Assembly: GCA_963705525.1 (NCBI GenBank)
Contig: CAVPJW010000002.1
Span: 496,001 to 560,000, forward strand
Reading direction: 5' to 3'
Source: CAVPJW01 sp963705525
GTDB lineage: Bacteria > Acidobacteriota > Vicinamibacteria > Vicinamibacterales > CAVPJW01
DNA length: 64,000 nucleotides
How positions within the stretch are numbered: position 1 is the stretch's first letter; each line of letters starts with the position of its first letter. Both the position numbers and the translations under genes were made by a program. This document shows positions 27,271-39,076 of the stretch, one piece after another. Below the pieces are notes generated by a model that ran no database searches, was not told the origin of the DNA, and saw nothing but the letters and a program-made list of their open reading frames with translations.

Positions 27271-30125
27271 GTGACGCGATATCTGCTGCTTCTCGTGACG
27301 ATGGTTGGCTGCGCGGTCCCGGCACAGGTTGCCGCTGCCGAGCCGCTCGTTCTGGCCAACACTGCGCTCACCGCCGCGTTCGGCGACCGCGGCCTCGTCC
27401 AGCTGACCGCTTCATCGCTCGGTCCGCCCTACCGTTTCGAGTCAGACGACTTCAGCGTGACGGTTGGCGATCAGATAATCGACAGCCGCCAGCTTCCGCC
27501 GCCCGAGCGGATTGGAGATGGCGGCCACGTGGCCTATCGCTGGACGGCCGGCGCGAGAAGAGTCGAGGTCGTCTACGAGATTCGCGACGACTGGTTGTTC
27601 GTGAGCAAGCAGGTCTTCGTGCATCTCGCCCCGGGTGACACCGTTCGAGTGAATGAGGTCGTGGTCCTTCGCGAGAAGCTGGCCGAGACGCCCACGGAGG
27701 TGTATGCGCCCGGTAGTGGTCGTCGAGACCTGGGCGCCGGCGACTATGGAGGCGCGCTTCGCTTTCGAGATGGGAGAGGCTTGCTTGCCACCGTGCAGAA
27801 TCCCTTTCTACGACTCGAGTCAGAGGGCCCTTCTTTCTCTCTCCGGTACGAGCCCGCCATGGACTGGCATGAGGAATACGGCGCCTACACGTCCGATCGC
27901 GGTCTTCTTTCGCCGTACCGGTTGACGAATCGGCGCCTTCCGCCGGCCATGCTTGCCGAATGGAAGGTCCCACCTCTCGGAGACGCAGCGTCTGCGAGCG
28001 CTGGCATGGACGAAGCCGAAGTCTCGGCATTCACGTCGCTCGTGCGGTCGTTTCTGCTCGACAGGAAAGAGAAGCCGCTCAACGTCTTCGTCGGCTGGTG
28101 CGTCAACGACTACCAGATTGACGTGGCGACGAGCGAAGGCCGGACCGAATACAAGCGGCTCTTCGACCGAGCACGCGAGATGGGCGCCGACTACGTGCTT
28201 TACGCACCGTCGAACTCATCGCTTTCTCGTCGAGAGGAAAGTGCGGACGAGTGGAGCTGGGAGCACGTGCTCTGGCTTGGTTTGGGCCAGAAGATTCGCA
28301 AAGGCGAATGGAATCCGGTGTCGAGCGACGTACCGGCGGGCGTGTCGGAAATGATTGACGATGCGCGCTCGAAAGACCTCAAGCTGCTCGCCTACGTGTA
28401 TCCCGTGGTGCCGTTCTCGCAGAATCCGTCGTGGCTCACCACGCGGCCGGGCAACGCCGGGCGGCAGTACGCCACACTGGCGTCGCGAGCGCTTCAGGAC
28501 TGGCTGATCGAGAATCTCGTCGCGTTCTACACACGCACCGGGATTGGAGGATACGCGTTCGATCACACGTTCCTCAATCTCGACGGCGTCAGTTCCTACG
28601 CGCAATGGGCCGGCTGGCGGCGCGTGATGGAGGAGCTGCGGCGGCGGATCCCCGACATCGCGATCGATGGGCGGCAGGCCTATCACCTGTATGGCCCCTG
28701 GGGCTGGCTTGCGGGGAGCTATCCACATCCCACGGCCGAGGACGAACAGCCGGAAAGCTTCGTGCCGTTCCCCGATCTCCATTTCGACCGGGTGTCCGCC
28801 GCCCGCGAGCGCTACACGGCGTATCGCTACCGGAACTACGAGTTCGCGCCCAGCGAGATTGTTCCAGGCTTCATGACGCACCAGACCTCGCGCAGCGACG
28901 ACTCGGGCGCGATGCCCGAGATCGCAACCACCGATCGAGGCCGCGTGCTGACAGGCTTTCGCGCGCGCGACTGGGACTACCTGGGCTGGCGCTACTCGGT
29001 GCTCTCGTCCATCGCAGTCGGCGGCTGGAACAACGTCATCAACATGATTCCGGCGCGCGATCTGGACGAGTTTCGGAAGCTTCACGGACGGGATAAGGCG
29101 TGGTTCCGTGGATGGCTGGCCTGGTGCGAGAAGAACAAGGAGTTCCTGCGGCACACACGGACGATCATTGGCCCACCATCGCTTGGAAAGATCGACGGCA
29201 CTTCGATGATCGTCGGCGATCGCGGGTATCTGTTTCTGTTCAATCCCAATGCGAAACGTGTGACTGCCGAGTTCACGCTCGATCAGACGATTGGTTTGAT
29301 CGCCGGCGGACATGTTCTTCTCCGCGAAATCTACCCGCTCGAAGGGCGGTCGATCGGCAAGCCGCGCACGCCGGATTCTGGAACTCTGGCGATCGCGTGT
29401 CGATTCCGCTCGACGGCACCTCCGCTCTCGTTCTGGACGTGGCGGCCGCGGCAGACGTCGATGGCGTCACGGTGTTCAACGCGCCGGGCTCGGGACTCGG
29501 TGACGGCGACATGCTGCAACTGAGCGACGTTCGCGGGGAGGTCGGCACGACGATCGATCTCGTTGTCGACGTGCCCGACGTGAGCGCCGTCAAGCGAGTG
29601 GTTGTGAACGGCGCGAGATGCCGTTTTCACGCGAGGGTCGCGAGCGATCGTGTACCGGGCGCTTCGATGGCCGCGTATTCGGGCGCTCTCAGCAGATAGG
29701 CGAGACCGACTCCATCGTTCGCCGGCGGCACGTTCACGGGCCACTTCATCGTGCCGCGACGCGTTCTCGATCAGCTCGCGGCGCGGCGCAAGGCGTGGCC
29801 AATCCCCTGGACTGCCGAGGATCTCAAGGCCACGTGGCTCGCGCCGGAACGGCTGCTCCTCTTCGCGCAGATCGCCGAGCCGAATGATACGTGGGAGGCG
29901 CGCCTGACCATCGATGGTCATCAAATCGAGCTGCGCAAGGCCTATTCAGCGATTCGCGTCGTGCCAAGCACGTTCGTCGGTTTTTATGCCGACCTCTCAT
30001 ACATCGAACCCGATCGCGAGCACGTCGTCGAACTGACGCTGCCAGCGCTTCGGCCCGGCCAGTTTCAGGGTCTCTTCTTCGACAACGTCGAGACGGAATA
30101 CACCGACAAGCTGTCTCCGGAATAA
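27271..30125 (+). CDS. Secreted glycosidase-like protein, broken by frameshifts
   Basis: GTG start with a signal peptide (YLLLLVTMVGCAVPAQVAAA). An N-terminal beta-rich domain (about 30-250) is followed by a barrel-like region with VFVGWCVNDYQID, GADYVLYAPSNSS, GGYAFDHTFLNLDG and DIAIDGRQAYHLYGPWGWLA, which resembles retaining-glycosidase (alpha-galactosidase-like) barrels. No GH family is assigned. The frame breaks at about 29370-29391 (resuming GDRVSIPLDGTSALVLDV), again around 29600-29740 with a TAG at 29697-29699, then runs FAGGTFTGHFIVPRRVLDQL to the stop at 30125. The intact first 700 residues argue for assembly errors or very recent decay. Confidence 0.55.
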
Positions 30126-30426
30126 TCGCGAGCCGCCCGTATCTCCTCATGTGCTCGTCTTCTGACAGGCCTTCGGTGTCTTTCGCGGCGCGTCATTGAG
30201 CTTTACACAAATGTAAGAGCGGTCGTCGTTCTGGTACGAGCCTGCCTCGTATTCAGCCACGCTGAGTTTTGCTAGGTCCTTCCTTCTCTGGCAGTTACTG
30301 GAGCAAATCCACAAGGCACACCGCTTGCTGAGTTTCCAGCAGCCGAGGTGGATGTTTCCGCCTCAGCCCTCGCGCTCTCCCGAGCGATTGGTCGGAAAAA
30401 CTGCCTTTCCAGGACGAGAGACATCC
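30126..30426. other. Intergenic region before the surface-protein gene
   Basis: 301 bases without a supported gene. It is AT-richer near 30195-30300 than the coding sequence around it, including CTTTACACAAATGTAAGAG (a short near-palindrome CTTTACA/TGTAAGAG), and is the likely promoter region of the large surface protein. A GAGAG ribosome site precedes the ATG. Confidence 0.45.
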
Positions 30427-33400
30427 ATGACCGCAGGAATGCGTCGCCTATCGACCATGGTGCTGGCCGCGATGCTGATCGCGGGTGGGCTGTTCACGCT
30501 GCCCAGCCGCGCGAATGCCCCCGTGCTTGGGCAGTCGTTCACGTGGCTCCAGAACGGCTTCACTCAGGAGCTGATTGGTGTTTCGCGGGACTTCCTGACA
30601 CCTCCGGACGAGGATGGAAACCCGACGGCGATCCTCGGAGGCGTGGCGTTTGACTCGCACGGGAATCCCGTCGTGACCGAGTGCATGAAGGCCAACACCC
30701 AACTGCACCGCTTTGATCTGAATTCGACCAACCAAGGGGAGCATGGCACGGACTTGTTGGGTGACGAGTCGATCATCGATGCCGACGGCGGGTGCGGCGC
30801 GGTCAATCATCCGGATGGGTTCATCTACGTGGCGATGAACAAGAACGGATTCGGAATTGCCCGCATCAATCGTCAGACGCTGATGGTGGAAGGCTATCTT
30901 GGCGATCCGACTGATCCCAATCCGGCGAAGCATCCGATTCCGGCCTACTCGCTCGGGATCGCCGTTGATCCGCAAGTCAACATTTCGGGGACTCACGACC
31001 TCGTCTACGCGGGGATCGATTGTCAATTAACGCTGGGATGCACGTACATTCGCGTGAATCCTGCGACGGGCATTCACAGTGAATTCGCGCACTTGACGCT
31101 TCAGGACGCGGATTTTACCGACGGCATGTATTTCGATCCGTCCGGGCAATACCTGTTCATCGCGAATCGTTCCCATGAAATCCCAGAGGAGGGCGATCCC
31201 AACGAATCCCTGTATCGGCTGACCATCCTTGCCCGCGACGGCCACGTGGTGCGGCACGTGCCGATGGAGAGCGAACCGGATGGCATCGCGTTCCACGCGG
31301 AGAGCCCCAAGTTCGTCGTGTCGAACAATATCGACGGGACGATGACGCGGTTCAACTTCCCGGACGACGACTACTCGCAGCTGCCGCAGGCCGAGCCTTT
31401 TGCCTCCGGCGGGTTCCGTGGTGACCTGACACAGGTGGGTGACGACGGCTGCATTTACGTGACGCAAAAGGGTGTCCGCTACAACGACGGCTTCGAGGTG
31501 CAGCCGTCGCCACAAACTTCCGACACGCCACTCATTTCCGACAACAGTCTGGTCCGCATTTGCGGGGGATTTGCTCCACCTCCGGGTGTCGAGCATACCG
31601 AGTCCAACACCGGAACGGTCAGTGGCACAGTGTTCGAGGATACGGACCACAACGGCACGCAGGATACCGACGAACCGGGCATTCCGCATGTTCCTGTGAC
31701 CATCACGGGCGGACCGGGAAACACTACCACCACGACAACGACCGATGCGAGTGGCCACTTTGAGTTCACCGACCTGCCGCCGGGCACGTTCACGATTGAC
31801 TTACCCGAGCCTCCAGCGGGCCTCGAAGGTCCCACGACGACCCCTGTCACCGTGGCGACGGGCAACCCGACCACAGTGACGAGTTTCCCGTTCGTTTCAG
31901 GCAGCATCGCAGGATTCGCCTACATCGACGTGGACGGAAACGGCTTCAAGGGCTCTGGCGAGTTCGGGATTTCCGGCGTCACCATCACATTGGCCGGCGT
32001 CGGTACGCAAGTGACGGCGTTCAACGGTGGCTACAAGTTCTCCTCGCTCGGGAGCAATCCGAACTACTCGGTCAGCGCACCGGATGCCGCCGCGGGCAAG
32101 ACCCGCTCGACGGCGAGTCCGTTGGGCGTGGCCCTCGCGGCAGGCGAGGACAAGACGGACGTGAACTTCGGCTACGTGCCAGGCGGTCTCTCGGGCTTCG
32201 CCTACGTCGATCTGAACGCGAACGGCGTAAAGGACGGCGGCGAACCGGGGATCGACGGCGTCACCATCACGTTGAGCGGCGCTTCCTCTTCGACGACGAC
32301 CACAACGGGTGGCGGCGCGTATTCATTCGCAGGACTGGATGCCGGTGGGTTCTCGGTCAGCGCACCCTCTGCGGCGGACGGTAAGAGCCTGGCGACCGCG
32401 AGCTCGCTGAACGTCACGCTGGCTGAAGGCGAGCACTCGCCGGACCACAACTTCGGCTACGTGCCCGGGGCGATTTCAGGCTTCGCGTACGTTGACACGA
32501 ACGGCAACGACACCATGGATGCGGGCGAGCCCGGCATCCCCGGCGTGAGCCTCGCGCTCAGCGGTCACGCGAGCGATTCGACCACGACCGGGGCCGACGG
32601 CAGCTACGCCTTCGCCGCGCTCGACGGCGGGAGCTACAGCGTGACGGCACCGGCCGTCGCCGCCGCCAAGGCCCTCTCCACGACGAGCCCCCTGCCGGTT
32701 CCCCTGGCGGCCGGTGAAGATCGGACGCACGTGGACTTCGGCTACGCGCCCGGCGGCGTCGCCGGCTTCGCGTATGTCGATGTCAACAACAACGGCGTGA
32801 AAGACGCCGGCGAGCCTGGCATTCCTGGCGTCACCGTGACCTTGAGCGGTAGCCCCACGGTCACGACGACCACTGGATCTGACGGCAGCTACTCGTTCTC
32901 GGCGATCGAGGCCGGGACGCATTCAGTCGCGGCGCCGAGCACGGCCGCAGGAAAGAACCTGACGACGGGGAGCCCGTTGACGGTTCCGCTGGCGGCCGGC
33001 GAGCACAAGACGGATGTGAACTTCGGCTACGTGCCGGGCAGTATTTCAGGCTTCGCGTACGTCGATTCCAACGGGAACGGCGTGAAGGACAGCGGCGAAC
33101 CGGGCATCCAGAGCGTGACGATCACGCTTTCGGGCGGCGCGACACAAGTCACGGCAGCGGACGGCAGTTATACATTCACGAGCCTGGATGGAGGCGGCTA
33201 CTCTGTGAGCGCCCCCGACAGCGCCGGAACCAACACACGGTCGACGCCGAGTCCGCTCACCGTCACGCTCGTCGCGGGCGGCTCGGTGCCGAACGTGAAC
33301 TTCGGGTACGTTCCGCCAATTGCGACCGTGCAGTGCTCTAAGGCGACCGTGCAAAGCGTGCTGGATCCGGCCACAGGGCGCTACCCGGGCAATCGAGGAC

Positions 33401-34435
33401 CGGATCGCATTGTCCGTTTCGATCAGAATCAGTCCGTGCAGAGCGCGATCGACTCGGTGGGTGACTCGAACGATGATGGCTACCTGCTCATTCTTGTGCT
33501 CAAAGACGGCACGGGCGCTCTCGGAGGGAATCGCACCGAGAGCATCGAGATCAGTCAGTACTACTCGAAACCGTTTGGCCTGTTTGGCTGCAGTGTGACG
33601 CTGCACGATGCCAACCTAAGCAACGGCAAGCCGACGGCGCGCATCACCACGAGCGCGGGCTCCGCGGGTACCAACGGCAACATCTACGTAATGGACCTTC
33701 ACGCCAGCGACAGCGAGGCTGAAGGCTGGCTCGTCGAGGGCAACGGGCGCTACTTGCGCAATGTGGAAGCGCGGAGCAACGCGATCGGCGTGCGGTTTGT
33801 AGGAAACTCGAACATGATGCACAATGGCGCGGTCGAGAATAACGTCGGAGCCGGGCTCGTCCTACAGGGCAACAGCAACACGGCGACCGACACAGACGCG
33901 TTCTCGAACGGCAGCCACGGCGTTCAGGTTACAGGCAGTTCCAATCAAGTCCTGAAGGTCGATAGCGGCGACAAGAACAAAGGCAATGGCGGCGACGGCG
34001 TCCATGTCGAGGGTGCAGGCAACTTGATCCAGGAAAACGATGCGTTCGCCAATGGCGGCGATGGCATCGAGCTCGTGGCATCGAGTGGAGCGGCCAACGT
34101 CCTCAAGAAGAACCGCGCGGGCGACAAGAGCGGGACTCGGCAATGCCGGAAACGGCATTCTCGTCGCCGGGCCCGGCAATGGCACCGCGAGTCCGATCGA
34201 ACTCGAGGAGAATACCGTCAAGGCAAACGGCTTGGTCGGCATCCGGATTACAGGTACCGGCCACCAGCTCAAGAAGAATGAGAGCGGGGGCACAGCCTCT
34301 GGCGAGACCAACGTCGGGTGCGAGTTCAATGCCGTGGCCGGCAATATGAATGCGACCGGCAACAAGGCCAACGGCACGACGGTGCCTGGATCGAACGGGT
34401 CCGCCTTTCCAACAGGTTGTGTTGGATCTCCGTAA
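30427..34435 (+). CDS. Giant secreted protein: propeller, six SdrD-type repeats, beta-helix
   Basis: About 1336 residues if one frameshift near 34134 (GGG run) is repaired. A signal peptide (LAAMLIAGGLFTLPSRANA) leads to an SMP-30/NHL-like propeller (about 50-380: AILGGVAFDSHGNPVV, SLGIAVDPQ). Six SdrD/Cna_B-like beta-sandwich repeats of about 95 residues follow, each with GFAYVDxNxNGxKDxGEPGI and a closing FGYVPG. The C-terminal 330 residues carry short NG/GV-rich repeats of a right-handed beta-helix (GNSNMMHNGAVENN, GNGILVAGPGNGT). No LPXTG or other sorting signal is seen, so it is probably secreted or loosely cell-attached. SdrD repeats often bind calcium through DxNxNG loops. Confidence 0.85.
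31907..33315 (+). repeat. Tandem coding repeats (SdrD-type units)
   Basis: Five successive units of roughly 280 bases repeat at DNA and protein level inside the surface-protein gene, each opening GGCTTCGC-type sequence for GFAYVD and ending AACTTCGGCTACGT for NFGYVP. A more divergent sixth unit precedes them at 31615-31900. The repeats are a likely site of copy-number change by recombination. Confidence 0.8.
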
Positions 34436-34788
34436 ACGACGCAGTTGCTGGAACCTCCAGCCCGTTAGCAGCGTCTCAACCACCTTAGGTACTAGCCAGC
34501 CGTGAATGGAGGGATCACCCTCCATTCGCCGGCCCCAGGCATCCATTCACCGGGAGCAATGCGGTTTCGCCTGAACGCCGTCGACTCTACGGCGTCGCTT
34601 GGGTAGGCTCGGCCGCAGCTATCTCCGAATCAGATGTCCGCGTCCGCACCGGACCATGTCGCGAGTCGACGGCGTCACAACCGCTTTCGCGGGGGTTGTC
34701 GAAGTCACCGGCCGCGTGCGAACATCATGGGATGGCCCGACGGTCGAATTCGAAGCCTTGTCTCCGAGGCCGCGCGTTTCCTCAGGTG
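34436..34788. other. Intergenic region between surface protein and efflux operon
   Basis: 353 bases without a supported gene. The first part contains the strong hairpin at 34504-34527; the second part should hold the efflux promoter. No operator-like palindrome is obvious, and no regulator gene is adjacent. Confidence 0.5.
34504..34527 (+). terminator. Perfect 10-bp hairpin after the surface-protein gene
   Basis: GAATGGAGGG, loop ATCA, CCCTCCATTC forms a perfect 10-bp stem with a 4-base loop 68 bases after the stop. No T-run follows. It is a good candidate for transcription termination or mRNA 3'-end protection. Confidence 0.6.
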
Positions 34789-35880
34789 ATGGTCCACGTG
34801 TCCACAACATGCTCGCGGCTCACGGGGGTTTCGCTCTTGGTTCTTACAGCAGGCTGCAGCGGCAAGGGTGCGGGCCCTGCGCAGATGGTGTTTCCCCCCG
34901 CGCCCGTCCAGCTCGCCGTGGCCAAGCCGGTCGAGATTGAAGATTCGACCGAATATGTCGCCGCACTCAAAGCCTTCAACTCGACGACGGTGCAGCCGCA
35001 GATTGAGGGACAGATCACGAAAATCTTCGTGAGGTCGGGTGACCAGGTAGCGCAGGGCGCGCCGCTCATGCAGATCGATCCGCAGCGGCAGCAGGCGGCG
35101 GTATCGAGTCGCGACGCCGAGCGCGCGGCGAAAGAGGCGGATCTGACCTTCGCACGGTCGCAGCTCCAGCGTCAGAAAGAGCTGTTCGCAGCCGGCGCGG
35201 TCAGTCGTCAGGAACTGGAGCAGGCCGAGAACGCCGTGCAGACGGCCGAGGCGCAGCTCGCGTCACTCCAGGCACAACTCCAGGAAGGCCGCGTGCAGCT
35301 CCGCTATTTCACCATCGCGGCGCCCTCGGCCGGCGTCGTCGGCGATGTGCCGGTCCGCGTCGGCTATCAGGTGACCACGTCGACCGTGCTCACAACCGTC
35401 GAGCAGAACAAGCCGCTCGAGGTGTACGTGTCGGTGCCGATCGAGCGGGCGAGCGACCTTAAGATGGGCCTGCCGCTGCATCTCATGGCGAGCGACGGCA
35501 AACCGCTGGCGTCGACGACGATCAGTTTCATTTCGCCGCGCGTGGACGATCAGACCCAGTCCGTGCTCGCCAAGGGCATTGTCAAGAACGAAGACGGGGC
35601 GCTCCGGACCGCGCAGTTCGTCCGTGCGCGTATCGTCTGGCGATCGGCGACCGGGCTGACCATTCCCGTGGTCGCAGTCGTGCGGATCAACGGGCAATAC
35701 TTCGCGTATGTCGCGGAGGAAAAAGGCGGAGCACTGGTAGCACGCCAGCGGGCCGTCAAGGTGGGCCAGGTGGTCAACAACGACTACACGCTCCTGGCCG
35801 GTATCGAGCCGAACGAGCGGATCATCGTGTCCGGGGTCCAGAAGCTGGCCGACGGAGCCCCTATAGCGCCGCAGACCTGA
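34789..35880 (+). CDS. RND efflux periplasmic adaptor (membrane fusion) lipoprotein
   Basis: 363 residues from ATG 34789. The start is a lipoprotein signal (TGVSLLVLTAGC lipobox). The mature part has the hinge strand TVQPQIEGQITKIFVRSGDQ (lipoyl-like motif), a coiled coil with AERAAKEADLTFARSQLQRQ and EQAENAVQTAEAQLASLQAQ, the second lipoyl half YFTIAAPSAGVVGDVPVRVG, and C-terminal barrel strands. It bridges the inner-membrane pump and the outer-membrane channel. It lies 54 bases upstream of the pump gene. Confidence 0.92.
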   Translation: MVHVSTTCSRLTGVSLLVLTAGCSGKGAGPAQMVFPPAPVQLAVAKPVEIEDSTEYVAALKAFNSTTVQPQIEGQITKIFVRSGDQVAQGAPLMQIDPQRQQAAVSSRDAERAAKEADLTFARSQLQRQKELFAAGAVSRQELEQAENAVQTAEAQLASLQAQLQEGRVQLRYFTIAAPSAGVVGDVPVRVGYQVTTSTVLTTVEQNKPLEVYVSVPIERASDLKMGLPLHLMASDGKPLASTTISFISPRVDDQTQSVLAKGIVKNEDGALRTAQFVRARIVWRSATGLTIPVVAVVRINGQYFAYVAEEKGGALVARQRAVKVGQVVNNDYTLLAGIEPNERIIVSGVQKLADGAPIAPQT

Positions 35881-35934
35881 TGACGCTCGATTCCGACGCC
35901 GAATCGGAGCGTCCGCGCTCACCGGATATCTTGC

Positions 35935-38900
35935 ATGTTCGTTGATACCTTCATCCGTCGCCCGATACTCGCGTCCGTCTGCTCACTGGTGATCATCCTG
36001 GCGGGCGCGGTGAGCATTCCCACCCTGCCCATCGCGCAGTATCCGGACCTCGCGCCGCCGCAGGTCGTGGTCACGGCCTTTTACAACGGCGCCAGCGCGC
36101 AGGTCGTTGAAACCGCGGTCACGACTCCTCTCGAACAGGCCATCAACGGCGTCGAGGGCATGCTCTACATGTCGTCGACCAGCAGCAACGATGGTGTCTG
36201 CGCCATCAACATCACGTTCGACGTCAATCGCAATCCAGATATTGCCGCGGTGGACGTGCAGAACCGGATCTCGCAGGTCGAGGGTCGCCTGCCGAACGAA
36301 GTGAAGGCCGTCGGGATTTCGGTGACGAAGGTGTCGACGGCCTTCGTCCTCGGTGCCGGCGTCTATTCCGAGAACGGGCAGTACGACTCGCTCTTCATGA
36401 GCAACTACATCGACGTATTCCTTAAGGATGCGTTGAAGCGCGTCCCGGGCGTCGGTGACGTCATCGTCTTCGGCGAGCGCAAGTACGCGATGCGGCTCTG
36501 GCTCGACCCCGATCGGATGGCGAGTCGAGGGCTGACGGCGGCCGACGTCGTGAGTGCGCTCCGCGAGCAGAACGTCCAGGTGGCCGCAGGCCAGGTCGGC
36601 CAGCCGCCGGCCCGGACGGGGCAGACGTTCCAGATCAGCGTCCGCGCGATTGGACGTCTGACGGAGGTGAGTCAGTTCGAAGACATCATTCTCAAGCAGG
36701 GCGCCGATGGCACGCTCGTCCGTCTGCGTGACGTCGGCCGCGCCGAGCTCGGGGCCGAAAGCTACACCTCGAATCTTCGATTCAATGGCCGCGAGGCGCA
36801 GGGGTTTGGCGTCCTGCAGCTTCCCAAGGCGAACGCGCTCGACGTCTACCGCAACGTCAATGCCGAGCTCGAGCGCCTGGCCGTGCGGTTCCCACCGGGC
36901 CTGAAGTATCTCGTCGCGTTCGAGACGGTCTCGGTCGTCGCCGAGTCGATCAAGGAAGTGCTCATCACACTGGCCGAGGCTATTGCGCTCGTCGTCATCG
37001 TCATGTTCCTGTTCCTGCAGGACTGGCGCAGCACCCTTATTCCCGCCATCACGATTCCGGTGTCGCTCGTCGGCGCGTTCGCCTTCGTCAAACTCTTCGG
37101 CTTCTCGATCAACACGCTGACCCTCTTCGGCATCACGCTCGCGACAGGGCTCGTGGTCGATGATGCGATCGTCGTTATCGAAAACATTCAACGACACATT
37201 CACGAGTACGGGAGACACGCGCGCATTGCCGCATCAACGGCGATGGGCGAAGTGACCGGTGCGGTCATCGCGACGGCGCTCGTTCTGGCAGCCGTGTTCG
37301 TGCCGGTGGCGCTCTTTCCCGGCACGACCGGCCGGCTCTATCAGCAGTTCGCGCTCACGATCGCGTTCTCGATGCTCCTGTCAGCGTTCAACGCCTTGAC
37401 GCTGACGCCCGCGCTTTCTGGGGTCCTCCTCGGCAAGGCGGAGCGGCCGAAGGGAATCTTCTTCCGAGGCATCAACCGCATCATTGACGGCGGTACGAAC
37501 GCCCTCACGGGAACGCTCAGGTTTCTTCTGCGGATGAAGACGCTCGTGACGGTACTCTTCGTCGTCGGTTTGGCCGCGACATACTGGGTCTACCGTCAGG
37601 TGCCGTCGGGGTTTCTGCCGCAGGAAGATCAGGGGTACTTCGTCGTCATCATTCAGGCGCCTGAGGGCGCCTCGCTCGAGTACACGTCGAACATCGAGCT
37701 GCAGGTCGAACGCATCCTGAGAAAGATACCGGAGATCAGGGGCGCATTCGGCGTCAGCGGGTTCAGCTTTACCGGCGCGAGTCCGAATCGCGGCATCGTG
37801 TTCGCGAGCCTGGCGCCGTTCTCCGAGAGGGAAGGCGAAGAGCGCTCGGCCGCCACGATTGTCGGTCGGCTGTTCGGCGAGCTGAGCCAGATTCCAGGCG
37901 CGATCATCATCCCGTTCGAACCGCCGGCGATTCAGGGCCTCGGCACCTTCGGCGGGTTTCAATACGAGCTGCTCGATCAGAGCGGCGGCACCATCGACGC
38001 GCTGGCATCGGCCGTTCAGAGTCTGGTCTCCGGCGGTGCGACGACTCCCGGGCTGGCCGGCCTCTTTGCGACCTTCACCGCCAACGATCCGCAGGTGGTC
38101 GTGACGATCGATCGCGAGCGTGCGAAAACGCTTGGCCTGCCGTTGAGCGGGATTACGGACACCCTTCAGATCTTCATGGGGTCGCAGTACGTCAACGACT
38201 TCGACTTCAACAACCGCTCGTACCGTGTCTACGTCCAGGCCGATCAGCAGTTTCGATCGTCGCCCGACGACATCAAGCGCTATTACGTCCGGACCGAGAA
38301 GGGCAACATTCTCCCGCTCGGAAATGTCGTCCAGATCAAGGAGATGACATCGCCGCAGGTCATCAGTCACTACAACCTGTTCCGCTCGGCGGAAATCAAC
38401 GGCGCCGCCGCGCCGGGCTACAGCTCGGGCCAGGCCATTCAGGCGATGGAGGAGCTGTCCGCCCGCGTGCTTCCTCCGGGCATGGGCTTCTCGTGGTCTG
38501 GAATGTCACTCGAAGAGATCAAGGCCGGTGGGCAGGCGGGCATCATTTTTGGCCTCGGCTTGCTGCTCGTGTACCTGACGCTTGCAGGTCAGTACCGAGA
38601 GCCTGACGCTGCCATTCATCATCCTGCTGTCCGTTCCGCTCGCGATTCTGGGTGCGCTCGGCGCCCAGTGGGGACGCGGCCTGATCAACGACGTGTACTG
38701 CCAGATCGGGCTCGTCATGCTGATCGGGCTGTCGGCAAAGAACGGAATTCTGATCGTGGAATTCGCAGAACAGCTCCGGAAGCGAGGCTTGAGCGTGCCG
38801 GACGCCGCCGTCGAGGCCGCGCGCATCAGACTTCGCCCGATTCTCATGACGTCGCTCGCCTTCATCCTCGGCGTGCTGCCGCTCGTGTTTGCGTCAGGTG

Positions 38901-39076
38901 CCGGGCGCGCGGGACGGCATTCGGTCGGCACGACCGTCGCGGGCGGCATGGTCGTCTCGACGTTTCTGAATCTGATCTTCATCCCCGTGCTCTACGTCGT
39001 CGTCAAACGCCTGACTGGCGGCGACCGTGTCGAAGCGCCGATTGAAGAGGCGTTTCCGGACGAAGTGCATGCGTAA
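35935..39076 (+). CDS. RND multidrug efflux pump (AcrB/MexB type), frameshifted
   Basis: About 1046 residues if one base is removed near 38595. The HAE1-type N-terminus reads MFVDTFIRRPILASVCSLVI; helix 4 carries TLFGITLATGLVVDDAIVVIEN with the paired Asp residues of the proton relay. The first frame runs to LTLAGQYREP, and from 38597 the frame QYESLTLPFIILLSVPLAI-type continues (SLTLPFIILL, GAGRAGRHSVGTTVAGGMVV) to the TAA at 39076. The extra C in TACCGAGAG explains the shift. The stop overlaps the ATG of the channel gene. It exports hydrophobic drugs or solvents using the proton gradient. Confidence 0.9.
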
